Assembly (NCBI GenBank): GCA_017539565.1
Contig: JAFYCS010000091.1
Span: forward strand, 1 to 64,000
Reading direction: 5' to 3'
Origin: Lachnospiraceae bacterium
GTDB lineage: Bacteria > Bacillota > Clostridia > Lachnospirales > Lachnospiraceae
DNA: 64,000 nucleotides
A program made the translations under genes and the position numbers. Shown piece after piece: positions 8,346-18,265 of the stretch. A model generated the notes under the pieces. That model was not told the DNA's origin. It did not search any database and saw only the letters and a program-made list of their open reading frames with translations. The number at the start of each line of letters is the position of its first letter. Positions within the stretch are counted from its first letter, which is position 1.

Positions 8346-10862
8346 TCAATCTCCCAGAGCCACACTGCTCATAAAGCGGTTACCGCCCTGTAAGAACAGC
8401 TTTGTGGCATCATTACGGCCTATCTTATATACCTGCTCTTTAACAGCCGGATTCATAACCACCACATTGTACTCATTATAACCCACTATCAGCATGGCCG
8501 ATCCGTCCTTTAATTCAACAAAGACGGGCTCTTCATTAGCGACATAATACAGCACCGCATCCATGGGCACACCGGACAGATCCAGGATCTTACGTCCCGG
8601 CATTTCCATCTTTCCCGTATACTCGCAGCCTTCATAGGCAAACCAGGTCTCAAGGCAGTCCTTTTTATAGTCTTCCGGTTCTGCTCCGTTTGCGGATACG
8701 GATCCGCTTATCGCCATTATCTGGTTCTTTGCGGGAAGAGTAGTACGTCTGTAAACTGCCACACCTCTGGCATCGCGCACCGCCCCGCCGCTGCTAAATG
8801 CTTTCTCCACTGCGTCATAACAGTAAATACAGCGTTCACTCAGATGACCGCCGGTAAACAGGTCAAAGCCTTCGACCTTGGTGTTGTTATCGGTATCTAC
8901 CTGTCTTTCACCTTCATAGATCACCAGCCTGGGTTCCATAAGCTGCAGGGAGCCCAGATCTACTTCGTTACGGAGTACAAGACGCCTTATAGTCTCGTAG
9001 GTCTCTGTGACCGCACTTTCCAGAACGTTCTTGTCATTGACGCCGGTACTGTTGTTCAGTATCTGATCATCGGGCATGGCTGTGAGTACGCCGTTCTCAT
9101 CATAGGTCATGCGGCTTAAGTTGATCATGTCACCCAGCTGTTCAACGGCTGTAATATAGCATGCTTCCTGTCTGTATTCTTTGAGTATGATACCCGATTC
9201 ACCGCGTATGCTGACTGTATACATGGGAAATAATGTATGGCCGTTCTCATCCAGGGTGATATCCCTCTGCCTTGCCACACCGTATACCAGATCATTTCCG
9301 AAGAAGGTTATGGGCATTACCCTTTCTCCCGAAGATGCTTCTATGGCAGCAGATGTACCGTTTATGAGATTCTTAATGAATACGGTATCGGATGAATAGA
9401 TATCCTTACCGTTTCCCCAGGCTATGGTATTCTGATCCTGTGAAGAGATCAGTCCGTCCGCGGGAAGTTCCTCCGCAAGTTTCCTCAAACTTCTGTCATG
9501 CAGATCTATCTCCAGCAGATCCGCGTCCTTTAAGATATAAAGCTTGTTCTCACTTGCGTAACAGAGTCTCTCCATATCCTGCCTGAGCAGTTCGTAGCCG
9601 CCGGCATATGGAACAAAAAGCATCTCCTCCACGGTATTGAGCATACAGTCATAATGATATACTGCCACTCCCATGGTACCTTCATGATTGCCGCAGTTCA
9701 TATAACCCCAGACGCCGAATACCACATCGCCGGTTTCATCAACATCAAAGATACGTATATCATGAAGCCTGCAGGTCTCACGCCTGTCCTTCAGATCCTT
9801 ACGGTAAAATCCGAATATATACGCCAGCTTGTTACCGCTGGAATCATATGACATGAGTCTTCCGCAATTGGCAAATGCCAGGATATGTCCGTCATTGCTC
9901 TCTTTCTTTTCTATGTAGTCCGGTATCATACCCAGCTGAATTTTATTGGAGGCTATGACATAGTTATCCGGATCAAAAGCTTCCTCCATACGGCGGTTAT
10001 ACTCCAGCAGGTATATCCTCTCTTTACCTAAACGCATACGGTAAAACTCTTCAACGAAGCAATATGCTTCCCGGTCTCCTTCGTTAACCTTTACCGTATA
10101 TTCAAGAACTATCTGTGCGGAGTCCCCATCTATTTCCCTGACTTTGGCCCTTGCTTTTATCACACGCTCAACGTCAAGGCTGCCCCAGCTTACCTGCTCT
10201 ACACTGGAATGGATATCCACATAGGTAAAACTGCTGTTATCGCCCTGCTTGTTACTTTCCAGATAAGTGGGGAGTTCGATCTTTGCCTTTGCTTTATCAA
10301 AGGTGGCATTATGAAAATAAAAAGCATAATCCAGCTTGCTCCAGAGGGAATGATCGCTCATGGGGATCACCCTGGTATAATATCGCAGCAGCTTTCCGTT
10401 CGTAGTCTGCAACAGGAAACAGAATGAATACTCCGTTCCGTTCTTCATCAGGTCCTTTATGGTAACACTTCCCGTTACCGTATCCGCGGCCCTGGCATAA
10501 TCGAATATCTGGGTTTCTTCTATGAGTCGTTCGTCCTGAAGGGACCTTAGCTGAAATGACAGACGCTCGATCTCATTCCCGTACATCTCGATCTTAAAAT
10601 CTAAACTTCGGTCGCTGCCAAGCGGCGTTATATGATCGTTCATCCGCAGTATATCCATCTCCTGTGAATATGGCTGCATCTCGTTATATTCCATATCGCC
10701 GCACATCAGACACAGCAGCGGCATTGTGGCTCCGGACATCTCCACCGTCATATCGGTATTGCCCCTGTTCATTAATCTCCCAAGCAAAATAAGCGAGAGC
10801 ATAAAAATGCTCCCGCAATAGATGATCCTTAATATTCCTTTGGAAAAATGCTTAACTTTCAC
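8346..10862 (-). CDS. unknown 838-residue membrane-anchored protein downstream of atpC
   Basis: I do not recognise this family. It begins with a short basic segment and one hydrophobic helix (about residues 10-30), so the remaining ~800 residues are probably outside the membrane. The exterior part is rich in short beta-strand-like stretches with repeated Tyr/Asp/Gly turns (for example LAYIFGFYRKDL, VVFGVWGYMNCG, NKLYILKDADLLEIDL), which suggests a beta-propeller-like middle. No enzyme motif was found. The start is GTG 10862, only 8 bases after the atpC stop, with no clear ribosome site. This spacing and the following decarboxylase make it a likely 3' member of the ATP synthase transcript. Whether it assists the synthase or merely shares the message is not known. 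Confidence 0.75.
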   Translation of the reverse strand: MKVKHFSKGILRIIYCGSIFMLSLILLGRLMNRGNTDMTVEMSGATMPLLCLMCGDMEYNEMQPYSQEMDILRMNDHITPLGSDRSLDFKIEMYGNEIERLSFQLRSLQDERLIEETQIFDYARAADTVTGSVTIKDLMKNGTEYSFCFLLQTTNGKLLRYYTRVIPMSDHSLWSKLDYAFYFHNATFDKAKAKIELPTYLESNKQGDNSSFTYVDIHSSVEQVSWGSLDVERVIKARAKVREIDGDSAQIVLEYTVKVNEGDREAYCFVEEFYRMRLGKERIYLLEYNRRMEEAFDPDNYVIASNKIQLGMIPDYIEKKESNDGHILAFANCGRLMSYDSSGNKLAYIFGFYRKDLKDRRETCRLHDIRIFDVDETGDVVFGVWGYMNCGNHEGTMGVAVYHYDCMLNTVEEMLFVPYAGGYELLRQDMERLCYASENKLYILKDADLLEIDLHDRSLRKLAEELPADGLISSQDQNTIAWGNGKDIYSSDTVFIKNLINGTSAAIEASSGERVMPITFFGNDLVYGVARQRDITLDENGHTLFPMYTVSIRGESGIILKEYRQEACYITAVEQLGDMINLSRMTYDENGVLTAMPDDQILNNSTGVNDKNVLESAVTETYETIRRLVLRNEVDLGSLQLMEPRLVIYEGERQVDTDNNTKVEGFDLFTGGHLSERCIYCYDAVEKAFSSGGAVRDARGVAVYRRTTLPAKNQIMAISGSVSANGAEPEDYKKDCLETWFAYEGCEYTGKMEMPGRKILDLSGVPMDAVLYYVANEEPVFVELKDGSAMLIVGYNEYNVVVMNPAVKEQVYKIGRNDATKLFLQGGNRFMSSVALGD

Positions 10863-10870
10863 TACTCAGA

Positions 10871-11266
10871 TCATTTCAGCGAATTGATTCTGGCGATGGC
10901 ACGTTTAAGTGCAGCTTCGGCTCTGTCCATATCCAGATCATCGCCTCTTGCAGCTATACGCTCACGTGCTCTTTGCCCGGCGCTCTCTGCCCTCTGCTCA
11001 TCAATCTCATCGGGCCACTCTATAAGCTCCGCCAGGATAGTAACCTTATCCTGGAGTATCTCAACAAAACCTGCATGCAGAGCTGCCTTCTTTTCGCCTT
11101 CGGGAAGCTGCATATACAGTACACCGGGGCTGACGATAACGGTCATGGGCACATGATTTTTATAAATACCGATCTCGCCCTCTGTAGTATTAAATTCTAC
11201 CATCTCGCAGTCACCCTCAAAGAATACACGCTCAGGAGTGACAACGCTTAATTTGAATGTATCCAT
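10871..11266 (-). CDS. atpC: F-type ATP synthase epsilon subunit
   Basis: Epsilon subunit of the central stalk, 131 residues, the usual length. The N-terminal beta-sandwich is recognisable (FKLSVVTPERVFFEGDCEMV, EGEIGIYKNHVPM, GFVEILQDKVTILAE). The C-terminal helical hairpin that can inhibit ATP hydrolysis is present (RARERIAARGDDLDMDRAEAALKRA region). It is the last subunit gene of the operon and is separated from atpD by a 144-base spacer carrying a duplicated repeat. The next gene starts 8 bases after its stop. Confidence 0.95.
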   Translation of the reverse strand: MDTFKLSVVTPERVFFEGDCEMVEFNTTEGEIGIYKNHVPMTVIVSPGVLYMQLPEGEKKAALHAGFVEILQDKVTILAELIEWPDEIDEQRAESAGQRARERIAARGDDLDMDRAEAALKRAIARINSLK

Positions 11267-11311
11267 TTATTATACCTAAATCTATTATATCCCTTCGGAA
11301 ACCCGACATCG

Positions 11312-11405
11312 CTAAATTCGAACTGCGCCTACGGCTTGTTCTCATTAATCTCCTCGGGTAAGTTCGTACTAAATTCGGATCGCGCCTACGGCTTATCCTC
11401 ATTAA
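11312..11405 (-). repeat. two direct copies of a ~37-base repeat in the atpD-atpC spacer
   Basis: Copies at 11312-11348 and 11369-11405 are offset by 57 bases. Both contain CTAAATTCG, then GCGCCTACGGCTT, then CTCATTAA as read on the plus strand, with a few substitutions between them. The region is non-coding and lies between two ATP synthase genes. It looks like a dispersed intergenic repeat family duplicated in place, but I cannot check other copies in the genome. Confidence 0.75.
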
Positions 11406-11410
11406 GTACT

Positions 11411-12826
<1,416 letters not shown>

Positions 12827-12844
12827 CTATTCCTGTACTTCTGT

Positions 12845-12906
12845 CAAGATCCTTCGTCGCTGCGCTCCTCAGGATGACACTTATTATACGCTGCTCAGGA
12901 TGACAT
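12845..12906 (-). repeat. dispersed repeat with a second partial copy, atpG-atpD spacer
   Basis: On the minus strand the unit reads TGTCATCCTGAGGAGCGCAG followed by CGACGAAGGATCTTG (12845-12879). A second partial copy (GTCATCCTGAGCAGC, about 12892-12906) lies just upstream of it. A near-identical unit occurs at 41733-41767 in the same orientation relative to transcription, with about three differences over 34 bases. I recall similar intergenic units from many bacterial genomes, but the copy number here is unknown. Confidence 0.8.
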
Positions 12907-12937
12907 TCTCCGGAGTACGCTTCGTGCGGGCCCCTCC

Positions 12938-13825
12938 TTAAGAGATAGCATCTGCACCCGCAATGATCTCGGTAAGCTCTGTAGTGATCTTGCCCTGACG
13001 TGCTCTGTTATAGAGCAGTGCCAGATGATCGATCATCTCGGCTGCATTGTTTGTTGCATTATCCATTGCCTGCATACGCGCACCGTTTTCTGCTGCCTGG
13101 GCGGATATCAGGGCACCGTAGATCAGACTGGAAATATATTTGGGAATGATGAGGTTTAATGCCTCTTCATCCGCAGGTTCAAAATTCATAGGCGCCGTAG
13201 GAGCAGGCTTTTCATCTGTAACACCGTCTCCGTCTATATCCTGTTGTACGGTATCCACATCCACGGGAAGGAGCTTAATAAGAGTGGGCACATGGCTCAC
13301 GGTATTCTTAAAGAATGTATAAGCCAGATAAATCTCGCTTATCTCCCCTTCCTCAAATGCCTTAAGCAGATCCTGGGTAACGATCATACCGTCTTTATAT
13401 ACGGGCTCCTCAATGGCTTCGGAAAAATCCTTCATAATGGGATAACCCGCGCGCATTAAGGCATCCTTACCCTTCTTACCTATGGCATAGATGGTGGTAT
13501 TGTCCTTATTGAATTCTTCATTACGTGTAATGAGCTTGATCACGTTGGAATTGTATCCGCCTGCCAGACCCTTGTTGGAACTGATAAGGATAACAGCCTT
13601 CTTACCGCTCTCGCCGGCCTTAAGATACGGATGATCCACCGCACCGGCTTTTGCAAGTATGGAGGTGACCGTCTCATATACGGCGCGGAAGTAGAACTTA
13701 CTCTGCTCGGCTCTCGCCTTTGCACGCTGCAGCTTCACGGTAGAAACCAGCTTCATAGCCTTGGTTATCTGCTGTGTGCTCTCAACACTGGTCTTGCGCC
13801 TTTTAATGTCTCTCATGGATGCCAT
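12938..13825 (-). CDS. atpG: F-type ATP synthase gamma subunit
   Basis: Gamma subunit of the rotating central stalk, 295 residues. The N-terminal helix MASMRDIKRRKTSVESTQQITKAM-type sequence and the C-terminal helix with RMQAMDNATNNAAEMI and ARQGKITTELTEI are the conserved coiled-coil halves; the Rossmann-like middle contains SSNKGLAGGYNSNV. A ~30-residue acidic/proline stretch around residues 195-225 (DIDGDGVTDEKPAPTAP) looks like a loop insertion compared with short homologues. It lies 12 bases after atpA. Confidence 0.96.
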   Translation of the reverse strand: MASMRDIKRRKTSVESTQQITKAMKLVSTVKLQRAKARAEQSKFYFRAVYETVTSILAKAGAVDHPYLKAGESGKKAVILISSNKGLAGGYNSNVIKLITRNEEFNKDNTTIYAIGKKGKDALMRAGYPIMKDFSEAIEEPVYKDGMIVTQDLLKAFEEGEISEIYLAYTFFKNTVSHVPTLIKLLPVDVDTVQQDIDGDGVTDEKPAPTAPMNFEPADEEALNLIIPKYISSLIYGALISAQAAENGARMQAMDNATNNAAEMIDHLALLYNRARQGKITTELTEIIAGADAIS

Positions 13826-13837
13826 AAAGCTTCACCC

Positions 13838-15340
13838 TTAAAAATTCTTCTTAAATTCTTCGATAGCTTTTACAAGTTTCTCCTCTATCTCCGGCTTCAT
13901 TTCCTTATCCTTGCGGATGCTCTCGGGGATCTCGGGATACTTGGTATCAACATATTCAAACAGTTCACTCTCAAAACGCAGTACATCTTCTACGGGAATA
14001 TCCAGTAAGTACTTCTTGGTAGCCACATAGATTATGATGATCTGATACTCAACGGGCATGGGCTTGTACTGGGGCTGCTTGAGCATCTCACGGATACGCT
14101 CGCCCTGTGCCAGACGCTCTTTGGTATCTGCATCAAGCTCGGATCCGAACTGTGAGAAAGCTGCAAGCTCTCTGTACTGTGCCAGCTCAAGACGTATGGG
14201 ACCTGCGATCTTCTTCATTGCCTTGATCTGTGCGGAACCACCTACACGGGATACGGACAGACCTGCATTGATAGCAGGACGGAAACCGGAGTTGAACATT
14301 TCGGTCTCCAGATAGATCTGGCCGTCGGTAATGGAGATAACGTTGGTCGGGATGTATGCCGATACGTCGCCTGCCTGTGTTTCGATTATAGGTAATGCGG
14401 TAAGTGAACCACCGCCGTAATCCTTGTTCATTCTGGCTGCACGCTCGAGAAGACGGCTGTGCAGATAGAATACGTCACCGGGATATGCCTCACGCCCCGG
14501 GGGACGTCTCAGCAGCAGGGAGAGTGTACGGTATGCAGTTGCATGTTTACTTAAGTCATCATAGATGACCAGTACATCCTGACCTGCCTCCATCCATTCC
14601 TCACCGATAGCGCATCCTGAATAAGGTGCTATATACTGCAGAGGAGCCAGCTCGGAAGCCGTAGCGGCAACTACGGTGGTATATGCCATTGCACCGTATT
14701 CTTCCAGTGTCTTCACTATGGAAGCAACGGTGGAAGCCTTTTGGCCGATAGCTACGTATATACACTTAACATTCTGGCCCTTCTGATTGATTATCGTATC
14801 TATTGCGATGGCCGTCTTACCTGTCTGACGGTCACCGATGATCAGCTCACGCTGGCCCCTGCCGATAGGCACCATGGAGTCGATAGCCTTGATACCGGTC
14901 TGCAGCGGGGTATCCACTGACTGACGGGTGATAACGCCGCTTGCCACACGTTCGATCTGACGGAACTTGGTTGTAGCAATGGGTCCCTTGCCGTCTATGG
15001 GCTGTCCAAGAGCATTAACTACACGGCCCAGCATCTCATCGCCTACAGGCACCTCAACCACGCGGCCCGTAGTCTTTACGGTATCACCTTCGTTGATATT
15101 GCGGCTGCTGCCCAGAAGCACTGCACCCACATTATCTTCCTCAAGGTTCATGACCATGCCGTATACTTCACCGGGGAATTCCAGCAGCTCACCCTGCATA
15201 GCCTTTTCAAGGCCATGAACACGGGCGATACCGTCAGCCACCTGGATAACGGTACCTACTTCGGAAACCTCCAGCTTGTCGGCATAGCGCTTGATCTGCT
15301 CTTTGATCACCGAACTTATCTCTTCTGGTCTCAGATTCAT
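13838..15340 (-). CDS. atpA: F-type ATP synthase alpha subunit
   Basis: Alpha subunit, 500 residues, with the Walker A loop GDRQTGKT (about residues 169-176), the [11 protein letters not shown] Walker B region, and the family signature [17 protein letters not shown]. It alternates with beta in the F1 head and binds nucleotide at non-catalytic sites. It sits between atpH (21 bases) and atpG (12 bases). Length and motifs are ordinary, with no disruption. Confidence 0.98.
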   Translation of the reverse strand: MNLRPEEISSVIKEQIKRYADKLEVSEVGTVIQVADGIARVHGLEKAMQGELLEFPGEVYGMVMNLEEDNVGAVLLGSSRNINEGDTVKTTGRVVEVPVGDEMLGRVVNALGQPIDGKGPIATTKFRQIERVASGVITRQSVDTPLQTGIKAIDSMVPIGRGQRELIIGDRQTGKTAIAIDTIINQKGQNVKCIYVAIGQKASTVASIVKTLEEYGAMAYTTVVAATASELAPLQYIAPYSGCAIGEEWMEAGQDVLVIYDDLSKHATAYRTLSLLLRRPPGREAYPGDVFYLHSRLLERAARMNKDYGGGSLTALPIIETQAGDVSAYIPTNVISITDGQIYLETEMFNSGFRPAINAGLSVSRVGGSAQIKAMKKIAGPIRLELAQYRELAAFSQFGSELDADTKERLAQGERIREMLKQPQYKPMPVEYQIIIIYVATKKYLLDIPVEDVLRFESELFEYVDTKYPEIPESIRKDKEMKPEIEEKLVKAIEEFKKNF

Positions 15341-15361
15341 GGATCTTATCTCCTTAAAACT

Positions 15362-15898
15362 TTATGCGATCAACTCTCTCTTCAAGCCTTCCAGCTTGGT
15401 CTTTATGCTCGAATCCACCACACGGTCGCCTATACGGATAACAAGTCCTCCGATAAGGCTTTCGTCCACGCTGTAATTCATCTCCATGGACTTGTATGAG
15501 GTGGTGCTTATGAGCTTTTCTTCTATCTCTTTTTTACGTGCCTGGGAAAGCTCCATGGCCGAAGTGACATATGCCACACCGATACCCTTATACTCCTTTA
15601 CCCTGGCCTCAAAATATTTAAGTATGGCCGGCAGCTGCGCATAACGGTCTTTTTGCAGTAACAGATTAAGGAAACCCGTCAGTTCTCCGCTGGCGCGTCC
15701 TGCAAAAACTTCTTCTATAACCTTCTGCTTTTCCTCTTTGGTCACCTTGGGGTGATTCATAAGGACTGTCAGATCAGGGTTCTGTGCCAGGATATTCTCC
15801 AGGGACATAACCTCTTCATACAGTGAGTCTATCTTGTTTTCCTCACAAGCGAGTGAAAACAGGGCTTCTCCGTATGTACCCGCAATTAGCTTAGCCAT
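15362..15898 (-). CDS. atpH: F-type ATP synthase delta subunit
   Basis: Delta subunit, 178 residues. It joins the F1 head to the peripheral stalk. The N-terminal helical domain (YGEALFSLACEENKID, NPDLTVLMNHPKVTKEEK) and the C-terminal end with SLIGGLVIRIGDRVVDSSIKTKLEGL are family hallmarks. The start at 15898 overlaps the last 13 bases of atpF, consistent with translational coupling. Confidence 0.95.
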   Translation of the reverse strand: MAKLIAGTYGEALFSLACEENKIDSLYEEVMSLENILAQNPDLTVLMNHPKVTKEEKQKVIEEVFAGRASGELTGFLNLLLQKDRYAQLPAILKYFEARVKEYKGIGVAYVTSAMELSQARKKEIEEKLISTTSYKSMEMNYSVDESLIGGLVIRIGDRVVDSSIKTKLEGLKRELIA

Positions 15899-16440
15899 GT
15901 ATCGTTACCTATTTCCTTTAATGTCTCATCTACCAGCGCATCCTGCACACTGGTATCGATCCTTCCTGCCACTACCTTGGACGCCATAAGTGACGCGATA
16001 TTTACCATTTCCTGCTTTACCTCATCGGCAACGCGCAGCTTCTCCTGCTCCGCTTCCTTATTGGCACGCTCTAAAATGGCAGCCGCTTCTTTTCTCGCCT
16101 CGTCAACGATCTTGTTCTCGCTGGCAAGAGCACGTTTGCGGGCATCACTTAAGATCTGCTCCACTTCTTTATCCACTTCCTTAAGCTTGTTCTCGTATTC
16201 CTCTTTAAGCTTAAGAGCCTCGTCCTTGTCATTCTGGGCTACGGCAATATCATTCTGTATCCTGTCACGGCGATCCTTTAAGATCTTCCTGGCGGGATTG
16301 AACAGATTATAGGAAAGGATAAGGAACAGTACAAAGACAGCCAGCAGTGTCAGCCCCGAATCAAAGAGGAGCTGCAGGTCCAGGCCGAACATACGCGGCG
16401 CCATCTGTTCGCCGGCTTCCAATAACATATACATTTCCAT
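15886..16440 (-). CDS. atpF: F-type ATP synthase b subunit
   Basis: Peripheral-stalk b subunit, 184 residues: one N-terminal membrane helix (about residues 25-46, LTLLAVFVLFLILSYNLF) and then a long charged coiled coil rich in Lys/Glu/Arg. An in-frame TGA two codons upstream fixes the start at or after ATG 16440. The only strong ribosome site (AAAGGAGG) is about 15 bases away, which is longer than usual and may lower initiation. The gene overlaps atpH by 13 bases and follows atpE by 46 bases. Confidence 0.95.
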   Translation of the reverse strand: MEMYMLLEAGEQMAPRMFGLDLQLLFDSGLTLLAVFVLFLILSYNLFNPARKILKDRRDRIQNDIAVAQNDKDEALKLKEEYENKLKEVDKEVEQILSDARKRALASENKIVDEARKEAAAILERANKEAEQEKLRVADEVKQEMVNIASLMASKVVAGRIDTSVQDALVDETLKEIGNDTWLS

Positions 16441-16486
16441 TGGTCAGCCCGTAAGCCTCCTTTCTTTATACTTTCAGATCCGTTCC

Positions 16487-16786
<300 letters not shown>

Positions 16787-17503
16787 TTATTCCGTTTCCA
16801 TCGCACTGGATATATATGTCATGGTGAGCATACAGAACACGTATGTCTGTATGGCACCTGAGAACATATCAAAGTAAACATGCAGCACTGCGGGCCATGC
16901 ATAAGCTATTACCTTGAGCAGACCGTATACGAGTGCCATCATAACGGTACCGGAGAGCACGTTTGCGAAAAGACGCAGGCTCAGTGAGATAGGTACCGCG
17001 AAATCACCGATCAGGTTGATCGGCAGCCAGAAAGGCCAGGGGTCGCACAATCCCTTGATAACACCGCTGACTTTCTGATAACGGAACTTCTGTACCGTAA
17101 CAATGGTAAAGGTCAGGATACCCAGAGGGAAGGTAACACCGTAATCCGCCGTGGGAGGCCTGAGTCCCAGAAGACCCGATATATTGCTGAAAAGGATAAA
17201 TATAAAGATGGTACCGATATAATTGCGAAAACCGGGTGCGAACTTACCCATGGTACCGTCAACTATGCCGTCAAGAAGCTCCACTATCATCTCCACGATA
17301 TTGCGGAAGCCCGAAGGAACCTCACCGCCCTTGCTGAGTGCGGCTTTTGCAAAAAATGAAAATATCACAAGTACCAGAAGTACTATCAGAAGACATATAT
17401 GAGAGGTGGTTATCCAGAGAGTCTGATCTCCTATCTTAAAGGAGAATACCCCCTCTATCATGAACCCCAGATCATCAGAGGATAAAAGCATGTTTGCTCC
17501 CAT
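16787..17503 (-). CDS. atpB: F-type ATP synthase a subunit
   Basis: Subunit a of the membrane sector, 238 residues and about six hydrophobic segments. It provides the ion half-channels beside the c ring. The conserved arginine lies in SLRLFANVLSG, and the preceding NLIGDFAVPISLSLR block is typical. The C-terminal YVFCMLTMTYISSAM helix carries small/polar residues of the channel. A GAAAGG ribosome site precedes ATG 17503, 14 bases after the atpI stop. Confidence 0.96.
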   Translation of the reverse strand: MGANMLLSSDDLGFMIEGVFSFKIGDQTLWITTSHICLLIVLLVLVIFSFFAKAALSKGGEVPSGFRNIVEMIVELLDGIVDGTMGKFAPGFRNYIGTIFIFILFSNISGLLGLRPPTADYGVTFPLGILTFTIVTVQKFRYQKVSGVIKGLCDPWPFWLPINLIGDFAVPISLSLRLFANVLSGTVMMALVYGLLKVIAYAWPAVLHVYFDMFSGAIQTYVFCMLTMTYISSAMETE

Positions 17504-17517
17504 AAAAGTTACCTTTC

Positions 17518-17988
17518 TTATTCCTGTTTCGCGGCCTTCATCATCTCATCCTGCTCCTCCGGTGATACCATCTCCCGGTAGAAAGCTTCTTCTCCGCATA
17601 CCGCAACGGATATTTTGTGGGTCAGCGGCTGTACATAAGCCGAAAGCTTAAGTGTGATAAGTCCCGCAAAAGCAGCTATCACATCCGCTACTCCCGTGAT
17701 ACCCAGCACTGCCAGAAAAACGGCCATGCCGAAATATCTTATCAGGTATCCTATCCACATCTGTTTGTTTGCACCGGCCTCACCTGCATCCAGAGCCTTA
17801 CCTATGGTATATTCCATATGTTTGGCTACCAGTATCGCGGCCGCAGCTCCCAGCCAGAGCCCCAGACTGTGATATCCCTTTCTCTCAAGGAATATCAGAA
17901 TCGGTATCTGAAGCACCGCTCCCCAGAGCACTATCCCTATCCATAGCTCCACCAGAGCGCTGTGGGTTATCCACCTGTCCTTCATCAT
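17518..17988 (-). CDS. atpI: ATP synthase subunit I-type membrane protein
   Basis: 156 residues with four hydrophobic helices (roughly 10-30, 42-60, 82-102, 104-122) and a charged C-terminal tail. Size, topology and position directly upstream of atpB match the ATP-synt_I (AtpI) family, which helps assembly of the c ring and may bind divalent ions. Two adjacent ATG codons (17988, 17985) are possible starts. The first membrane helix begins within the sequence shared with the upstream gene, so the ~100-base overlap with atpZ seems real. The family call rests on context and topology more than on sequence motifs. Confidence 0.75.
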   Translation of the reverse strand: MMKDRWITHSALVELWIGIVLWGAVLQIPILIFLERKGYHSLGLWLGAAAAILVAKHMEYTIGKALDAGEAGANKQMWIGYLIRYFGMAVFLAVLGITGVADVIAAFAGLITLKLSAYVQPLTHKISVAVCGEEAFYREMVSPEEQDEMMKAAKQE

Positions 17989-18220
17989 TCTTAAAATACT
18001 TCTTGGCTAATACGTATATATTCCTGAACCCGGCCAGTGCACCGACAAAAAACAGTATTATCGTCCACCACACCGTACCGAAATGTTTATCCAAAAACCT
18101 GCCTGCGAAAAAGCAGAGAAAGATCGGGACCATCATCGTTATCCCGAACTGGCTTATCATGCCCAGCAGAGCAAAAGCTTTACGCTTGTCCTTCTGCTTT
18201 TTTTCATTGCTTACTCGCAT
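17885..18220 (-). CDS. atpZ: AtpZ/AtpI-family small membrane protein, first gene of the atp operon
   Basis: 111 residues: a Lys/Arg-rich N-terminus, two hydrophobic helices (about residues 18-42 and 49-69) with the LLGMISQFGITMMVPIFL and GALAGFRNIY patterns of the F0F1-ATPase-associated AtpZ family, then a ~35-residue polar, acidic tail. The tail (from about residue 78) is encoded in DNA that also encodes the start and first helix of atpI in another frame. The start ATG 18220 has no Shine-Dalgarno sequence and lies 11 bases after a TATAAT, so the message may be nearly leaderless. Function in Mg2+/Ca2+ transport or assembly is known only for relatives. Confidence 0.8.
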   Translation of the reverse strand: MRVSNEKKQKDKRKAFALLGMISQFGITMMVPIFLCFFAGRFLDKHFGTVWWTIILFFVGALAGFRNIYVLAKKYFKNDEGQVDNPQRSGGAMDRDSALGSGASDTDSDIP

Positions 18221-18231
18221 ACCAACTAATA

Positions 18232-18260
18232 ATTATATAGATATATTCCTAAAAAGTCCA
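18232..18260 (-). promoter_or_regulatory. putative promoter of the ATP synthase operon
   Basis: TATAAT (18232-18237) is 17 bases from TGGACT (18255-18260, four of six consensus matches). It lies in the 45-base gap between the GGDEF/EAL gene and atpZ. The start codon is only 11 bases from the -10 box, so the predicted leader is about five bases. Confidence 0.5.
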
Positions 18261-18265
18261 GTAAA

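Noticed and set aside
11312-11405. Possible CRISPR array
   Set aside because: Only two imperfect units, no further spacers and no cas genes.
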